Assembly: GCA_040880725.1 (NCBI GenBank)
Contig: JBBDHV010000037.1
Coordinates: forward strand, 1 to 64,000
Direction: 5' to 3'
DNA from: DATHWB01 sp040880725
Lineage (GTDB): Bacteria; Actinomycetota; Acidimicrobiia; Spongiisociales; ZC4RG35
DNA: 64,000 nt
Shown here: positions 53,004 to 61,629 of the stretch, in pieces
How the letters are laid out: the number at the start of each line of letters is the position of its first letter
Numbering within the stretch: the stretch's first letter is position 1
The notes under the pieces: model-generated
What the model saw: the letters and a program-made list of their open reading frames with translations, nothing else
Database searches by the model: none
Told to the model about the DNA's origin: nothing
Made by a program: the position numbers and the translations under genes

Positions 53004-54074
53004 TCATGGACGACGTGTCGAGGCGAGTTCGAGGAGTTGGGCAGCTCCGTCGCCCATGATCTCGAAGCGTTCGTCTGCGGTCTGGCCGCGCCGCCACCGG
53101 ATGTAGATCTGCTGGAGCACCACCGCCAGTTTGAACGTCCCGAACACGACATACCAGTCGACGTGGGTGAGATCGAACCCCGACGCCCTGCCATAGCGTT
53201 CGATGGCGGCGGCACGCGGCAGCCATCCGGGCGTGAATGTCGGCATTGTGTTGAGAGACGATGGTGCTTCCCCCGGGTCGTACCAGACGGACATCAGGGT
53301 GCCGAGGTCGGCGAACGCGTCGCCCCGAGTGCACATGTCCCAGTCGTAGACCGCGACACATCGGCCGGGATCGTCCGGGCCAACCGCGAGATTGTCGAGC
53401 CGCCAATCGTTGTGGAGCAGTGTGACCGGTCCCGGGGGAGGCAGGTTCGACGCCAGCCACCCAGCCAGCTCCGTCGCCAGAGGGTTTTCCGTGTGTTTGG
53501 CCTTCTCCCATCGTCCGGTCCAGCCTTCCACCTGTCGCTGCAGGAACCCGTCAGGATGCCCGAGATCACCGAGTCCGGCCTCGGCGGGATCGACGGCGTG
53601 GAACTCGGCAAGCGTGTCGACGACGACCTCCGACAGCGCCCGGTTGGCGGCTGGATCCTTGCCAGAGCCGAACTCGGGCGGCACCACTCCTTGGACGACG
53701 ACGCCGTGCAGACGCTCCATCACGAAGAACGGGGCTCCGATCACGGACTCGTCGTCACAGAACACGAATGCCCGCGCCGCCTTCGGGAACGCCTGCCACA
53801 GCGTCGACAGGACCCGGTATTCCCTGGCCATGTCGTGGGCGCCGGGCGCCACAGGACCGAGGGGTGGGCGGCGCAACACGTACTCGACCGCCTCGCCACC
53901 GTCGCCGTATCGGAGCAGATAGGTGAGGTTCGCCTTGCCCCGGGAGAACTGACGGACGGTCAGCTCCCCGTCAGATCCCGGCAACCGGCCTTCGAGGTAG
54001 GCGTGGAGTTGTCCGGTGTCGAAGCCCTCGTCTGCGCGGACTTCGATGTGTTCGGGCAGGGGTGAGACACTCAC
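53004..54074 (-). CDS. APH-type phosphotransferase family protein
   Basis: A 356-residue kinase-fold protein. It has FSRGKANLTYLLRYG, a Lys/Arg-rich nucleotide region (YVLRRPPLGPV), the catalytic loop LLHNDWRLDNLAV (Asp present, usual HGD replaced by HND) and metal motif AVYDWDMCTRGD. Closest in style to the acyl-CoA-dehydrogenase-associated APH proteins of actinobacteria, not drug-resistance enzymes. GTG start; substrate unknown. Confidence 0.87.
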   Translation of the reverse strand: MSVSPLPEHIEVRADEGFDTGQLHAYLEGRLPGSDGELTVRQFSRGKANLTYLLRYGDGGEAVEYVLRRPPLGPVAPGAHDMAREYRVLSTLWQAFPKAARAFVFCDDESVIGAPFFVMERLHGVVVQGVVPPEFGSGKDPAANRALSEVVVDTLAEFHAVDPAEAGLGDLGHPDGFLQRQVEGWTGRWEKAKHTENPLATELAGWLASNLPPPGPVTLLHNDWRLDNLAVGPDDPGRCVAVYDWDMCTRGDAFADLGTLMSVWYDPGEAPSSLNTMPTFTPGWLPRAAAIERYGRASGFDLTHVDWYVVFGTFKLAVVLQQIYIRWRRGQTADERFEIMGDGAAQLLELASTRRP

Positions 54075-54118
54075 AGTCCATCGAGGCTACCCGGTACGCT
54101 CCGGAGCCCTTGAGCGAC

Positions 54119-54724
54119 ATGGCAATCATCGACCCAGCGGCCGAAGAGCCGATCGACGCCTACAAACTCCTCATCGGGCTGGTGGTTCCCCGGCCCATCG
54201 GATGGATCGGCACGGTCAGCGCGGCCGGTGTGCGGAACCTGGCGCCGTTCTCGTTCTTCAATGCGGTGGCCGCCACCCCGCCGACCGTGTTGTTCTCGCC
54301 ACTCATGCAGGGCGGTGGACCCAAGAACACCCTGGCAAACGTCGAGGAATCGGGCGAGTTCACCGTCAACATGGTCTCTCACGACCTGGCCGAGCAGATG
54401 AACGTGACGTCCGGCAGATATGGCGCCGATGTCGATGAGTTCGAGGTCGCAGGGCTGACACCGCTGGCCGGAGACAAGGTGGGCGCTCCGTATGTCGCAG
54501 AGGCGAAGGCGACCCTCGAATGCCGGGTCACTCAACTCGTTCCTGTCGGGCGGCCCCCCATGAACTCGACGCTGGTCATCGGCGAGGTCGTGCTCTTCCG
54601 CATCCGAGAGGACCTCTTGGACGGCACCCGGGTCGACCAGGCCGGACTCGACCTGATCGGCCGCATGGGTGGACCCAACTACACGACGACGCGTGACATC
54701 TTCGGGATGAAACGCCCGACCTGA
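54119..54724 (+). CDS. flavin reductase family (FMN-binding split barrel) protein
   Basis: A 201-residue DIM6/NTAB-type protein: LLIGLVVPRPIGWIGTVSAAGVRNLAPFSFFNAVA split near the FMN site, NTLANVEESGEFTVNMVS, and STLVIGEVVLF. Members bind FMN and reduce flavins or related substrates. A TACGCT box about 20 bases upstream and CGGAG serve as promoter and ribosome site. Diverges from the phosphotransferase gene. Confidence 0.87.
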   Translation: MAIIDPAAEEPIDAYKLLIGLVVPRPIGWIGTVSAAGVRNLAPFSFFNAVAATPPTVLFSPLMQGGGPKNTLANVEESGEFTVNMVSHDLAEQMNVTSGRYGADVDEFEVAGLTPLAGDKVGAPYVAEAKATLECRVTQLVPVGRPPMNSTLVIGEVVLFRIREDLLDGTRVDQAGLDLIGRMGGPNYTTTRDIFGMKRPT

Positions 54725-54727
54725 CGG

Positions 54728-56010
54728 TCAGGAAGCGAAGTCGAGGCCGTGCGACATCACGTCGGCGGGATCGTACGCGGACTTCAGTTGCCTCATCCGT
54801 TCCGCCGAGCTGACGCCCGCCGCCGACTGGCTGCGACGGTTGTCACCGTCGAGAAAGTTCAAGAACACACCACCGGTCCGCTCGGCAGAGAGCTCGGACA
54901 GCACGGAGTCCAGGTTGGCGAGGAGAGCCGCATTCGCGCCCGGAGTCGGCGCGCCCCCGCCCATCGTCAGGATGAGTTCGGCGTCTCCAGCGTGTGTGTG
55001 ACGAGTACCTCGATCGCGTGGTCGGAGAACTCCCGGAGCCAGCCGCCGCTCATCCGGCCTGCGGACGGATTGACAGGATCGCCGGCGATGGTCGCGACCT
55101 CGGTGAACGGCATCGTCTTCCAGTCGTCGATCTCCGGCCGACGCCAGTGCCGCCAGTACGCGAGCAGCCGCTCGCCTGCCTCCGGATCGCCGGCGTAGCA
55201 GCCGCGCACCATCACGAATGACCGGCCGCGCAGGTGCGCGGGGATGTGGTCGAAGGCCGGGAACGTCTTGGTGACCACCGATGAGCTGAGCTCGTTGGGG
55301 ACCGTCGGGATCCAGTCCCGCCAACGGGCGAGCACTTCGCGCCCCATCTCCGCTGGGTAGAGGAGGTTTCCGCCGTAGACGGTGGACACCTCGAACATCC
55401 GGACCTCCATCGAGGTCACGATGACGAGCGAGCCGGCCCCTCCGCCGCGCAGGCCCCAGAAGAGCTCGGGGTTCTCTTCGGCACTGACCCGCATCAGCCG
55501 TCCGTCGACCGTGACGACTTCGAACGACACCACGCTGTCGGAGGCCAAACCGTGGAGGCGGGCGAGCCAGCCGAGGCCGCCACCAAGGGTGTACCCCACG
55601 GCGCCGACGTTCGGCGAGGATCCGAGCAGGGGAGCGAGCCCGTGTTTCTGGGCGGCTTCGAGGACCGGGCCCCACTGCACTCCGGCGCCGAGCCGGCAGA
55701 CGGATGCATCAGGGTCGATGTCGACCGAGTCGAGGCGATGGGTGAGGATCAACAGTCCTCCGGTGACCGGGCGGGCGACCCCGTGTCCGGTCGCTTGGAC
55801 TCCCACAGTCAGGCCGCGAGCCTTGGCGAATTGGACCAACTCGACGACGTCTGCCGCTGACTCGGGAATGCCCACGAAGGCCGGCGAGTGACGGTGGGCA
55901 CGGTTCCACGGCAGGGCGACGTCATCGAAGCCGGGATCGCCCGGTTCGAGGATCAGTGGGGTGAGTCGGGTTCCTCCGGCGGTGGACTGCCAGGTGGCGA
56001 GCATGGTCAT
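54728..56010 (-). pseudogene. FAD-linked (berberine-bridge/PCMH) oxidase, frameshifted
   Basis: Two frames together encode one oxidase of about 426 residues. The first runs from ATG 56010 (GGGAGA upstream) through the FAD-binding PCMH domain (GVQATGHGVARPV; LGSSPNVGAVGYTLGGGLGWLARLHG) and ends after EVLVTHTL at 54967. The second frame carries the expected C-terminus (ELILTMGGGAPTPG ... YDPADVMSHGLDF) to 54728. The switch falls in a GTGTGTGTG run (54992-55000): dropping two bases gives EVLVTHAGDAELIL in one frame. This is either a slipped-strand mutation or a sequencing artefact. Substrate unknown. Confidence 0.8.
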
Positions 56011-56115
56011 GTGGTGTTCTCCCTTCAATGCGAGATCTCAGACGTCGTCCGTCGCTTCGCGGTTCCAGCGTTCTCGCATCCGAGGACACGGTCGGGCGGT
56101 CCGTACACTTCCCTT

Positions 56116-56613
56116 GTGCTCTACCTCCACGATCCTGACGCCTTCGGCGAGCTTCTCCCAGAGGAACCGGCGTTCCGCGCCGACCAGATGCGCGAGTGGT
56201 TGTACGACCATCCGGTGCTCTCCGTGGCGGAGATGACCAACCTGCCGGCGAGTCTGCGGGAGCGGCTGGCCGGCGACCTCTGGCCGTTCACGGTCGACGT
56301 GGAACAGACCGGCGACCAGGGGCGCACGGTGAAGTGGCTCTTCCGCGCCGGTGACGGTGTGGGAATCGAGGCCGTGTTGATGGGATACGAGGATCGCACC
56401 ACTCTCTGCATCTCCAGTCAGGCGGGCTGTGCCCTCGCCTGCACATTCTGCGCTACCGGACAGTACGGATTCGAGAGAAATCTCGACGCAGGCGAGATCG
56501 TCGCTCAGGTGGCGTACGCCAAGGCATTCCTCGCGTCACATGGCCTACCCGGCTCCCCCTCCACCCTGACCAACGTCGTCTTCATGGGGATGGGCGAGCC
56601 GCTCTGCGCCTGA
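56116..56613 (+). pseudogene. truncated second copy of rlmN
   Basis: A 165-residue frame matching the first half of the complete rlmN at 56689-57747. It shares the N-terminal helical domain and the radical-SAM cysteines (AGCALACTFCATGQYGFERN), then stops after GMGEPL, losing the rest of the barrel and the catalytic C-terminal Cys. The orientation is inverted relative to the intact gene and DNA identity looks roughly 85% by eye, so the duplication or transfer is not recent. A TACACT box six bases before the GTG mirrors the intact gene's promoter. Confidence 0.82.
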
Positions 56614-56624
56614 ACTACAACGCG

Positions 56625-56641
56625 TTCGAGTGAGGCTCGAA
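56625..56641. terminator. hairpin between the convergent rlmN copies
   Basis: TTCGAG-TGAGG-CTCGAA is a perfect 6-bp stem in the 75-base gap between the truncated and complete rlmN. It could end both transcripts, though there is no U run. Confidence 0.35.
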
Positions 56642-56688
56642 GAACCTCTGGAGTCCCTTCGTGACCTGTTGGACGGCGAGGGACTCGA

Positions 56689-57747
56689 TCAGGCGGGTGA
56701 GATGTGAAGCCGGTTGCGGCGGGGAGCTTCCAGGGCTCGCAGCTGACCGCACGCGGCGTCGATGTCCGCCCCGCGCGTGTTCCGCACGGTGACGTTGACG
56801 TCCTCGGCCAGCAGCATCTCCACAAACGCCGCAATGCGATCCGGGTGGGATGGTCGCATTGGTGACAGCGGGGTGGCGTTGAGGGCGATCAAGTTGACGT
56901 GCGCTCGCAGACGATGAGCGAGCGCCGCCAGTTTGTGGGCCTGATCTGCCGTGTCGTTGACACCGTCGATCATCGTCCACTCCAGCGAAACCCTCCTTCC
57001 CTTCCGTTCGAAGTACTCCGAGGCGGCGGCTTCGACGTCGGCTAGCGGGTACCGCCTGTTCAAGGGGACGAGTTGGGAGCGCAGTTCATCGTCGGCGGCG
57101 TGAATGCTCACCGCGAGGTTGACCTGCCACGGCTCCGCTGCCAGCCGTCGCATCCCTGGGACCATGCCGACGGTCGAGACGGTGATCGAGCGGGCGCCCA
57201 TGTTCATCCCTTCGATCATGCGACGAAGCGCCTCCCTCACCCGATCGAAGTTCGCGAGTGGTTCTCCCATTCCCATGAAAACCACATTCGTCAGGGCGGA
57301 GGGTGATCCGGGGAGGCCGGAAGTCGCCAGGAACGCCTTGGCATAGGCGACCTGGGCGACGATCTCCCCGGCGTCGAGGTTGCGTTCGAAGCCGTACTGA
57401 CCCGTCGCACAGAACGTGCAGGCGAGGGCGCACCCGGCCTGAGAAGAGAGGCACAGGGTCGTGCGATCCGCGTACCCCATCAAGACCGCCTCGATCCCCA
57501 CTCCGTCGCCGGCGCGGAACAGCCACTTCACGGTCCGTCCGTGATCACCCGACTGCTCGATGTCGACGGTGAACGGCCACAACTCGTCCCGCCACTGCTC
57601 CCTGAGCTCGAGCGGGAGGTTCGTCATCTCGTCCACGGTCAGCACCGGCGTGGTGTACAGCCACTCCCGCAACTGGTCGGCGCGGTACGCAGGCTGATCT
57701 GGCGGTATCACGTCAGCAAGCGTCTCGGGCGGGTGAAGGTACATCAC
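56689..57747 (-). CDS. rlmN: 23S rRNA (adenine2503-C2)/tRNA (adenine37-C2) methyltransferase RlmN
   Basis: A full-length radical-SAM methyltransferase (352 residues from GTG, 351 from the ATG that follows). Cluster cysteines are in CALACTFC near residue 115; GMGEPLANFD, STVGMVPGMRRLA and LAVSIHAADDELR follow, and the second catalytic Cys is in GADIDAACGQLRAL near the C-terminus. A TACAAT -10 box (57760-57755) sits seven bases before the GTG, so the message is probably leaderless. A 12-bp palindrome CGAGGTACCTCG (57761-57772) abuts that box and may be an operator. Confidence 0.94.
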   Translation of the reverse strand: MMYLHPPETLADVIPPDQPAYRADQLREWLYTTPVLTVDEMTNLPLELREQWRDELWPFTVDIEQSGDHGRTVKWLFRAGDGVGIEAVLMGYADRTTLCLSSQAGCALACTFCATGQYGFERNLDAGEIVAQVAYAKAFLATSGLPGSPSALTNVVFMGMGEPLANFDRVREALRRMIEGMNMGARSITVSTVGMVPGMRRLAAEPWQVNLAVSIHAADDELRSQLVPLNRRYPLADVEAAASEYFERKGRRVSLEWTMIDGVNDTADQAHKLAALAHRLRAHVNLIALNATPLSPMRPSHPDRIAAFVEMLLAEDVNVTVRNTRGADIDAACGQLRALEAPRRNRLHISPA

Positions 57748-58120
57748 GGTCGTGATTGTACGAGGTACCTCGACTCACCCACCTCCAGGTCAAGCCGGGT
57801 GGCGGGCAGGTGCGTGCACAGGGACGTCGAGTCGTAGGGGACGACATGGGTCAACCAGTGGTCACCGCCGGGAGCGCCATTCCGTCGGAATCGCCAGCGT
57901 GGAACCGATCTCGTGACTCAAACGTCCGCTGAGTGAAGATGTCCGTGATGGAAGAACCTGAGAATCTGCGCCATGCCCGATTTGAGTCGTTCCGAGTTCG
58001 GGTAGTCCGTCGAGAGAGGCAGCTTCCACAGCCAAGGTTTATTTCGACCTGGGTTCGATCGTCGCTTGCGGGAGGTTTCAGTTCCCGATGATCGAACCCA
58101 GGTCGACGTCGCTGCGGTTG
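57748..58120. other. 373-base non-coding stretch with palindrome and inverted repeat
   Basis: No gene could be supported here. It holds the rlmN promoter with its 12-bp palindrome at the left, about 270 bases without recognisable signal, and a 17-bp inverted repeat at the right end. It divides housekeeping rlmN from the sigma-factor pairs to the right. Confidence 0.6.
58044..58106. repeat. 17-bp perfect inverted repeat with 29-base spacer
   Basis: TCGACCTGGGTTCGATC (58044-58060) and GATCGAACCCAGGTCGA (58090-58106) are exact inverted copies. The right arm ends 14 bases from the stop of the minus-strand membrane protein gene, so the stem could end or protect that transcript, but no U run follows. 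A recombination or mobile-element remnant is another option. Confidence 0.7.
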
Positions 58121-58804
58121 CTACTGGCTGGTGTCGACGTTGAGGCCGCGCCTTTCGATGACCTCTCCATCGTTGAGCAGTTGGACTTCGGCGGTGTCGG
58201 CTCCGGCTGGGAGTTCGATCACGGCGAACTGCTTGCCCGATCCGGGTATAGCGAATGGTGCCACTTCGACCGTTGGGCTGTCGTCGAGGACAACTGACAC
58301 CGTGTCGAATAGCTCACCGGTCAAGTCGACGAAAAGCAAGTGTTGTCCGTCTGGGGTCGTGAAAGCGATGGCGTCCATGATGATGGTGTCGGTGGCGTCG
58401 TCTGGCCAGGTGACACATCCAGAGGGGCCGAATCCGTTCGCCTCGTCGGGTCCCTCGTCCGGTGAGAACTTGTGGCAAACCTTCCAACTTGTCGCGAGCT
58501 CATTGTTGGCTTCCTGGCCGACGATCAGCTGCCAGCCGTCGCCTGAGAATGGAGGTTCGTCGAGGTTGCCGCTCTCGAAGACCCCTCCGATGGCTGCAGT
58601 CGCTCCGAGTAGGACCATTGTGGCTGCGGCGAGCAGGGTTCGTCTGAGTCTCTTGGCGCGGGTGCGTGTCTTCGATCCTGTGTTGTTCATGCCGATGATC
58701 TCCTCTACCAGGGCCTCGGATGAGGCCATGTCGGGTTCGTCGGGCATCCGATCCGGATCGGGAACCGGGTTGGCCAGTCGGATCAGTTCGAATGGGTCGC
58801 TCAT
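58121..58804 (-). CDS. sigma-factor-linked membrane protein (anti-sigma-like)
   Basis: A 227-residue protein. The N-terminus (DPFELIRLANPVPDPDRMPD) resembles short cytosolic heads of actinobacterial membrane proteins paired with ECF sigma factors; one helix (LLAAATMVLLGATAAIGGVF) spans residues 60-80, and the outer 145 residues are beta-rich with two cysteines. No zinc motif. Its ATG is five bases after the sigma gene's stop. Role as anti-sigma or sensor is inferred from position. Confidence 0.75.
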   Translation of the reverse strand: MSDPFELIRLANPVPDPDRMPDEPDMASSEALVEEIIGMNNTGSKTRTRAKRLRRTLLAAATMVLLGATAAIGGVFESGNLDEPPFSGDGWQLIVGQEANNELATSWKVCHKFSPDEGPDEANGFGPSGCVTWPDDATDTIIMDAIAFTTPDGQHLLFVDLTGELFDTVSVVLDDSPTVEVAPFAIPGSGKQFAVIELPAGADTAEVQLLNDGEVIERRGLNVDTSQ

Positions 58805-58809
58805 GCGTC

Positions 58810-59430
58810 TCACTCCGTCGACTCCTGATGCCGGTGACTTCCGATTGCCCTCGTAACAGTTGAATGTCCACCAGCGGCCGGACCTTGCATGCGACCGTTG
58901 AAAATCTGTCGCAGCCGCTCTCGGGCTCGATGAAGCCGGACCGCGACATTGGGGACCGGAGTGCCGATCAACTGGGCGATCTCGGCGTGGGTGAGTTCCT
59001 CCCACAACGCCAGCCGCACCAACTCCTGGTCCTCCTCAGACAGCTGGCCGAGCGCCCACAACCCGAGTTGGACATCGGCCTCATCCTCGATGTTCATGTC
59101 AGCCGACGGAGAATTGCCAGTGAGAGGAATCAGCCTTTGCGGAAGCCGCTCCGCCCGCTTGCTCCCCCGGCGATGGTTGGCCAGTGTGCGCCGTGCGACG
59201 GCATACAGCCAAAGACGCTGCTCACGATCATCCGTCGGCACCTCGTCGATCCGCCGCCACGCCACAACAAAGGCCTCCGCGACAGCATCCTCGGCGTCGG
59301 AACGTTGGGTCGTCCTCCTCACCGCGTACGCCAGCAAAGGCCTGTAGTTGGCATGGAAGAGACGACGGAAGGCGGCCTCCCTGCTACTCACGACGCGACC
59401 CAACCACGATTTCCCATCAATCCCGTACAT
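58810..59430 (-). CDS. ECF-type sigma factor (pair 1)
   Basis: A 206-residue sigma factor. Region 2: FRRLFHANYRPLLAYAVRRT, then AEDAVAEAFVVAWRRIDEVP and RLWLYAVARRTLANHRRG; region 4: LGQLSEEDQELVRLALWEELTHAEIAQLIG and VAVRLHRARERLRQIF. An acidic linker (NIEDEADV) lies between. It diverges from a second sigma gene across 123 bases, so both promoters share that gap. No promoter consensus was clear there. Confidence 0.88.
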   Translation of the reverse strand: MYGIDGKSWLGRVVSSREAAFRRLFHANYRPLLAYAVRRTTQRSDAEDAVAEAFVVAWRRIDEVPTDDREQRLWLYAVARRTLANHRRGSKRAERLPQRLIPLTGNSPSADMNIEDEADVQLGLWALGQLSEEDQELVRLALWEELTHAEIAQLIGTPVPNVAVRLHRARERLRQIFNGRMQGPAAGGHSTVTRAIGSHRHQESTE

Positions 59431-59553
59431 GTCCACCAGAGACAGGACCTTGCACGGAATCTGCTCACCACGGCACCGTACAGAGTCGGTCGCGGCCAGA
59501 TCTGGATGTGCTGGCCTGTCATTGGATGGAACGTCCTCAGGGGTCCTGGACGT

Positions 59554-60081
59554 ATGCCTGATGACATGGATGATGCGCTGCCACGATCCGCCCGGATGAG
59601 AAGAAAGGCGGTTCACACGACTTTCGATGCCTTCTACCGGAGTACGTGGGATCGGACCTATCGGACGCTTGCGGTGACGATCCGTGATCACGACCTTGCG
59701 AGAGAGGCTGTCGATGAGGCGATGGCACGGGCTTTCGCCAACTGGCGGCACCTGAGAGCGGATCGGAACCCGTCCGGATGGGTGTACCGAGTGTCGTTCA
59801 ACTGGGCCGTCGACCAAATCAGGCGACGGGATCGGGAGAACAAGCGAATGTGGGTGGACAGCAGTTCACTTAGGTGGATCCCGGATACGCCGCGACCAGA
59901 CCTCACCGAGAAGGTCAACCAACTGTCCCTCGAACAGCGCGCCGTTGTGGTCCTGCGGGTCGTTAACGACTGGTCGGAAAGAGACGTGGCGGATGCTTTG
60001 GGGATTCCCGTTGGAACAGTGAAGAGCCGACTCTCCCGAGCGCTGGAGATACTTCGAGTGGAGGTCAAAAACGATGACTGA
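59554..60081 (+). CDS. ECF-type sigma factor (pair 2)
   Basis: A 175-residue sigma factor: FDAFYRSTWDRTYRTLAVTI, AREAVDEAMARAFANWRHLR, PSGWVYRVSFNWAVDQIRRR in region 2; LSLEQRAVVVLRVVNDWSERDVADALGIP and GTVKSRLSRALEILR in region 4. Starts at ATG 59554 or 59566; neither has a strong ribosome site. Its end overlaps the following membrane protein gene by eight bases. Confidence 0.88.
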   Translation: MPDDMDDALPRSARMRRKAVHTTFDAFYRSTWDRTYRTLAVTIRDHDLAREAVDEAMARAFANWRHLRADRNPSGWVYRVSFNWAVDQIRRRDRENKRMWVDSSSLRWIPDTPRPDLTEKVNQLSLEQRAVVVLRVVNDWSERDVADALGIPVGTVKSRLSRALEILRVEVKNDD

Positions 60082-60988
60082 CGAACTCTTGTCACGTCAC
60101 TTCTGTGACGAAATGGCAGCCGTCCCTGCTGCATCCGGTTCGTTGCACATGGTGAAGCGGAGGATCCGTCGCCGGCGTGTCCGTCACGGTCTCGTGTCCG
60201 CAGGGACGACGCTGGTGGTCGTGCTCCTGGCCGTCTCGCTGATGGTGCCGGCCCTGCCCCGTATCGCGGCTGCCGATGGGCCCGACTCCCCGACACGGCT
60301 GCTGATCGACGGCAACGTGGAAATCCCTGTCACCGACGAACCCATCGCCCAGGTAGGGACGATGTTCAGAATTCTCAGCGTTTACGGCGGTCATGCCGCC
60401 CCCAGGCCCAATTTCGAGCTTACGGGACTGGGTGTTGAGCAGCGGTTGGAACAACGCGAACCGTTGTTTGATCCGACCGTGGATCCCGGGGACGTACCTG
60501 TCGTGTACATCGGGGATGTTGCCGGTCGGTCGGTATTCCTGCACACCAACGGATCGGTCAACTGGTTCGATCGGCTCCGAGGGGCCGGACCCCATCTCTG
60601 CCTCACGGTCGGCAACAGCTCGACTCTCGGAGGAGGGGGCTTCTGCACATCACCCGCAGATATCCCGGAGGGTCGCAGCACCAGTGGCCGGTTGCATGCC
60701 GACGATGAGGGGTTCGTGGGTTCCTACGTGACCTGGCTCGCCCTACCAGGCGGAACAGCCGTCGTCTCCCTCGACCTCGATGACGGACGCAGCCTCTGGC
60801 AACGGCCGTTCGGCGCAACCGTCTTGTTCGACGTTGGCGACTATGTCGGCCCAGTCACCCTCACCGCCATCGGATCAGAAGGAGAGACGCTCTACGCGCT
60901 CGACTTCGAGGTCCACGAACCACAGCCGAGCCATGGCGAGGAAGACAATGACACCGAGGTCGAGATCCCGCCACCAGCCGGCTCGTAA
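60074..60988 (+). CDS. sigma-factor-linked membrane protein (anti-sigma-like)
   Basis: A 304-residue protein with a short cytosolic head (LLSRHFCDEMAAVPAASGS), Arg-rich segment, one helix (TTLVVVLLAVSLMVPALP) near 45-62, and an outside beta-rich domain with a Cys pair (HLCLTV; GGGFCTSP). The layout resembles the protein at 58121 but sequences differ. The overlap with the sigma gene implies coupled synthesis and a regulatory link. No named family. Confidence 0.75.
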   Translation: MTDELLSRHFCDEMAAVPAASGSLHMVKRRIRRRRVRHGLVSAGTTLVVVLLAVSLMVPALPRIAAADGPDSPTRLLIDGNVEIPVTDEPIAQVGTMFRILSVYGGHAAPRPNFELTGLGVEQRLEQREPLFDPTVDPGDVPVVYIGDVAGRSVFLHTNGSVNWFDRLRGAGPHLCLTVGNSSTLGGGGFCTSPADIPEGRSTSGRLHADDEGFVGSYVTWLALPGGTAVVSLDLDDGRSLWQRPFGATVLFDVGDYVGPVTLTAIGSEGETLYALDFEVHEPQPSHGEEDNDTEVEIPPPAGS

Positions 60989-61214
60989 AACCCCAAGATC
61001 AGCCTTCCGACTTCACCATTGTGGTGTCAGTGCGATGGTTGATTGCGCACTCGGCGCGACCCCGCACAGTCGCAAGCAACGAGGCACATCAGAACGCGAA
61101 CAGAAGGCCAGGAAGAACCTGACCCTCGTTCGGCTGCGTAGCGGGGGAAAACTTGCCTCCGTCCTTCGGGTTATGAGTTCAGATCCGGGGTTTCCGGTTG
61201 GTTCCCGTCGGTGC

Positions 61215-61541
61215 TCAACTGCCTACGTGGCCGCATTCGTCTGTGGATAGGACCGCGTGTCGCCACAACACACCATCCACCACACGAGCCGGATCGCCTG
61301 TGGCCTGGGCGAGAGCGCTGGCCATCTCGCTGACATCTGCCTCAACGCGCAGCGCCAGTCGCAGCAAGTGTCTATCGGGCTTTGCAACGTCTATCCCGAG
61401 GTTGCGAGCCAGATGTCTCGCTGTGACGGGGCCGATATATGGGATGGCAGTCAGCGAACGAAGGTCGTCGCCCGCTTGAGCGACGAGCGTTGTGGCGCCC
61501 ACCTCTCGTACTATCTGTGCTGCCGCACAGATAAGCCCCAA
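61215..61541 (-). CDS. helix-hairpin-helix (DNA glycosylase-like) protein, possibly a fragment
   Basis: A 108-residue frame from TTG. The core LRSLTAIPYIGPVTARHLARNLG holds a helix-hairpin-helix, followed by DVAKPDRHLLRLA with the Asp position of the endonuclease III/HhH-GPD family. The catalytic Lys and N-terminal half of a full glycosylase are missing. The frame stays open upstream of the TTG for over 80 bases without a usable start, overlapping the neighbouring plus-strand gene, so this may be a truncated gene. Similar small proteins occur near restriction or mobile loci. Confidence 0.55.
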   Translation of the reverse strand: MGLICAAAQIVREVGATTLVAQAGDDLRSLTAIPYIGPVTARHLARNLGIDVAKPDRHLLRLALRVEADVSEMASALAQATGDPARVVDGVLWRHAVLSTDECGHVGS

Positions 61542-61629
61542 ATACGAGATCAGGAGGACATCGCATGCAGCTTCGAGGACACTGGTGGCAGGGGGTGGAT
61601 CACACCCGCAGTACTGATCGGTTGTCGCC

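Noticed and set aside
53004..54074. Aminoglycoside resistance enzyme
   Set aside because: The kinase fold is right, but the catalytic loop and length fit the actinobacterial acyl-CoA-dehydrogenase-associated group rather than drug phosphotransferases.
58040..58110. tRNA T-arm or attachment site in the inverted repeat
   Set aside because: GGTTCGATC resembles a T loop, but the flanking bases cannot form the T stem and no integrase is near.
61130..61215. Possible tRNA remnant around the stretch reading GGGTTATGAGTTCAGATCC
   Set aside because: It hints at anticodon and T arms, but no acceptor stem or cloverleaf can be drawn.
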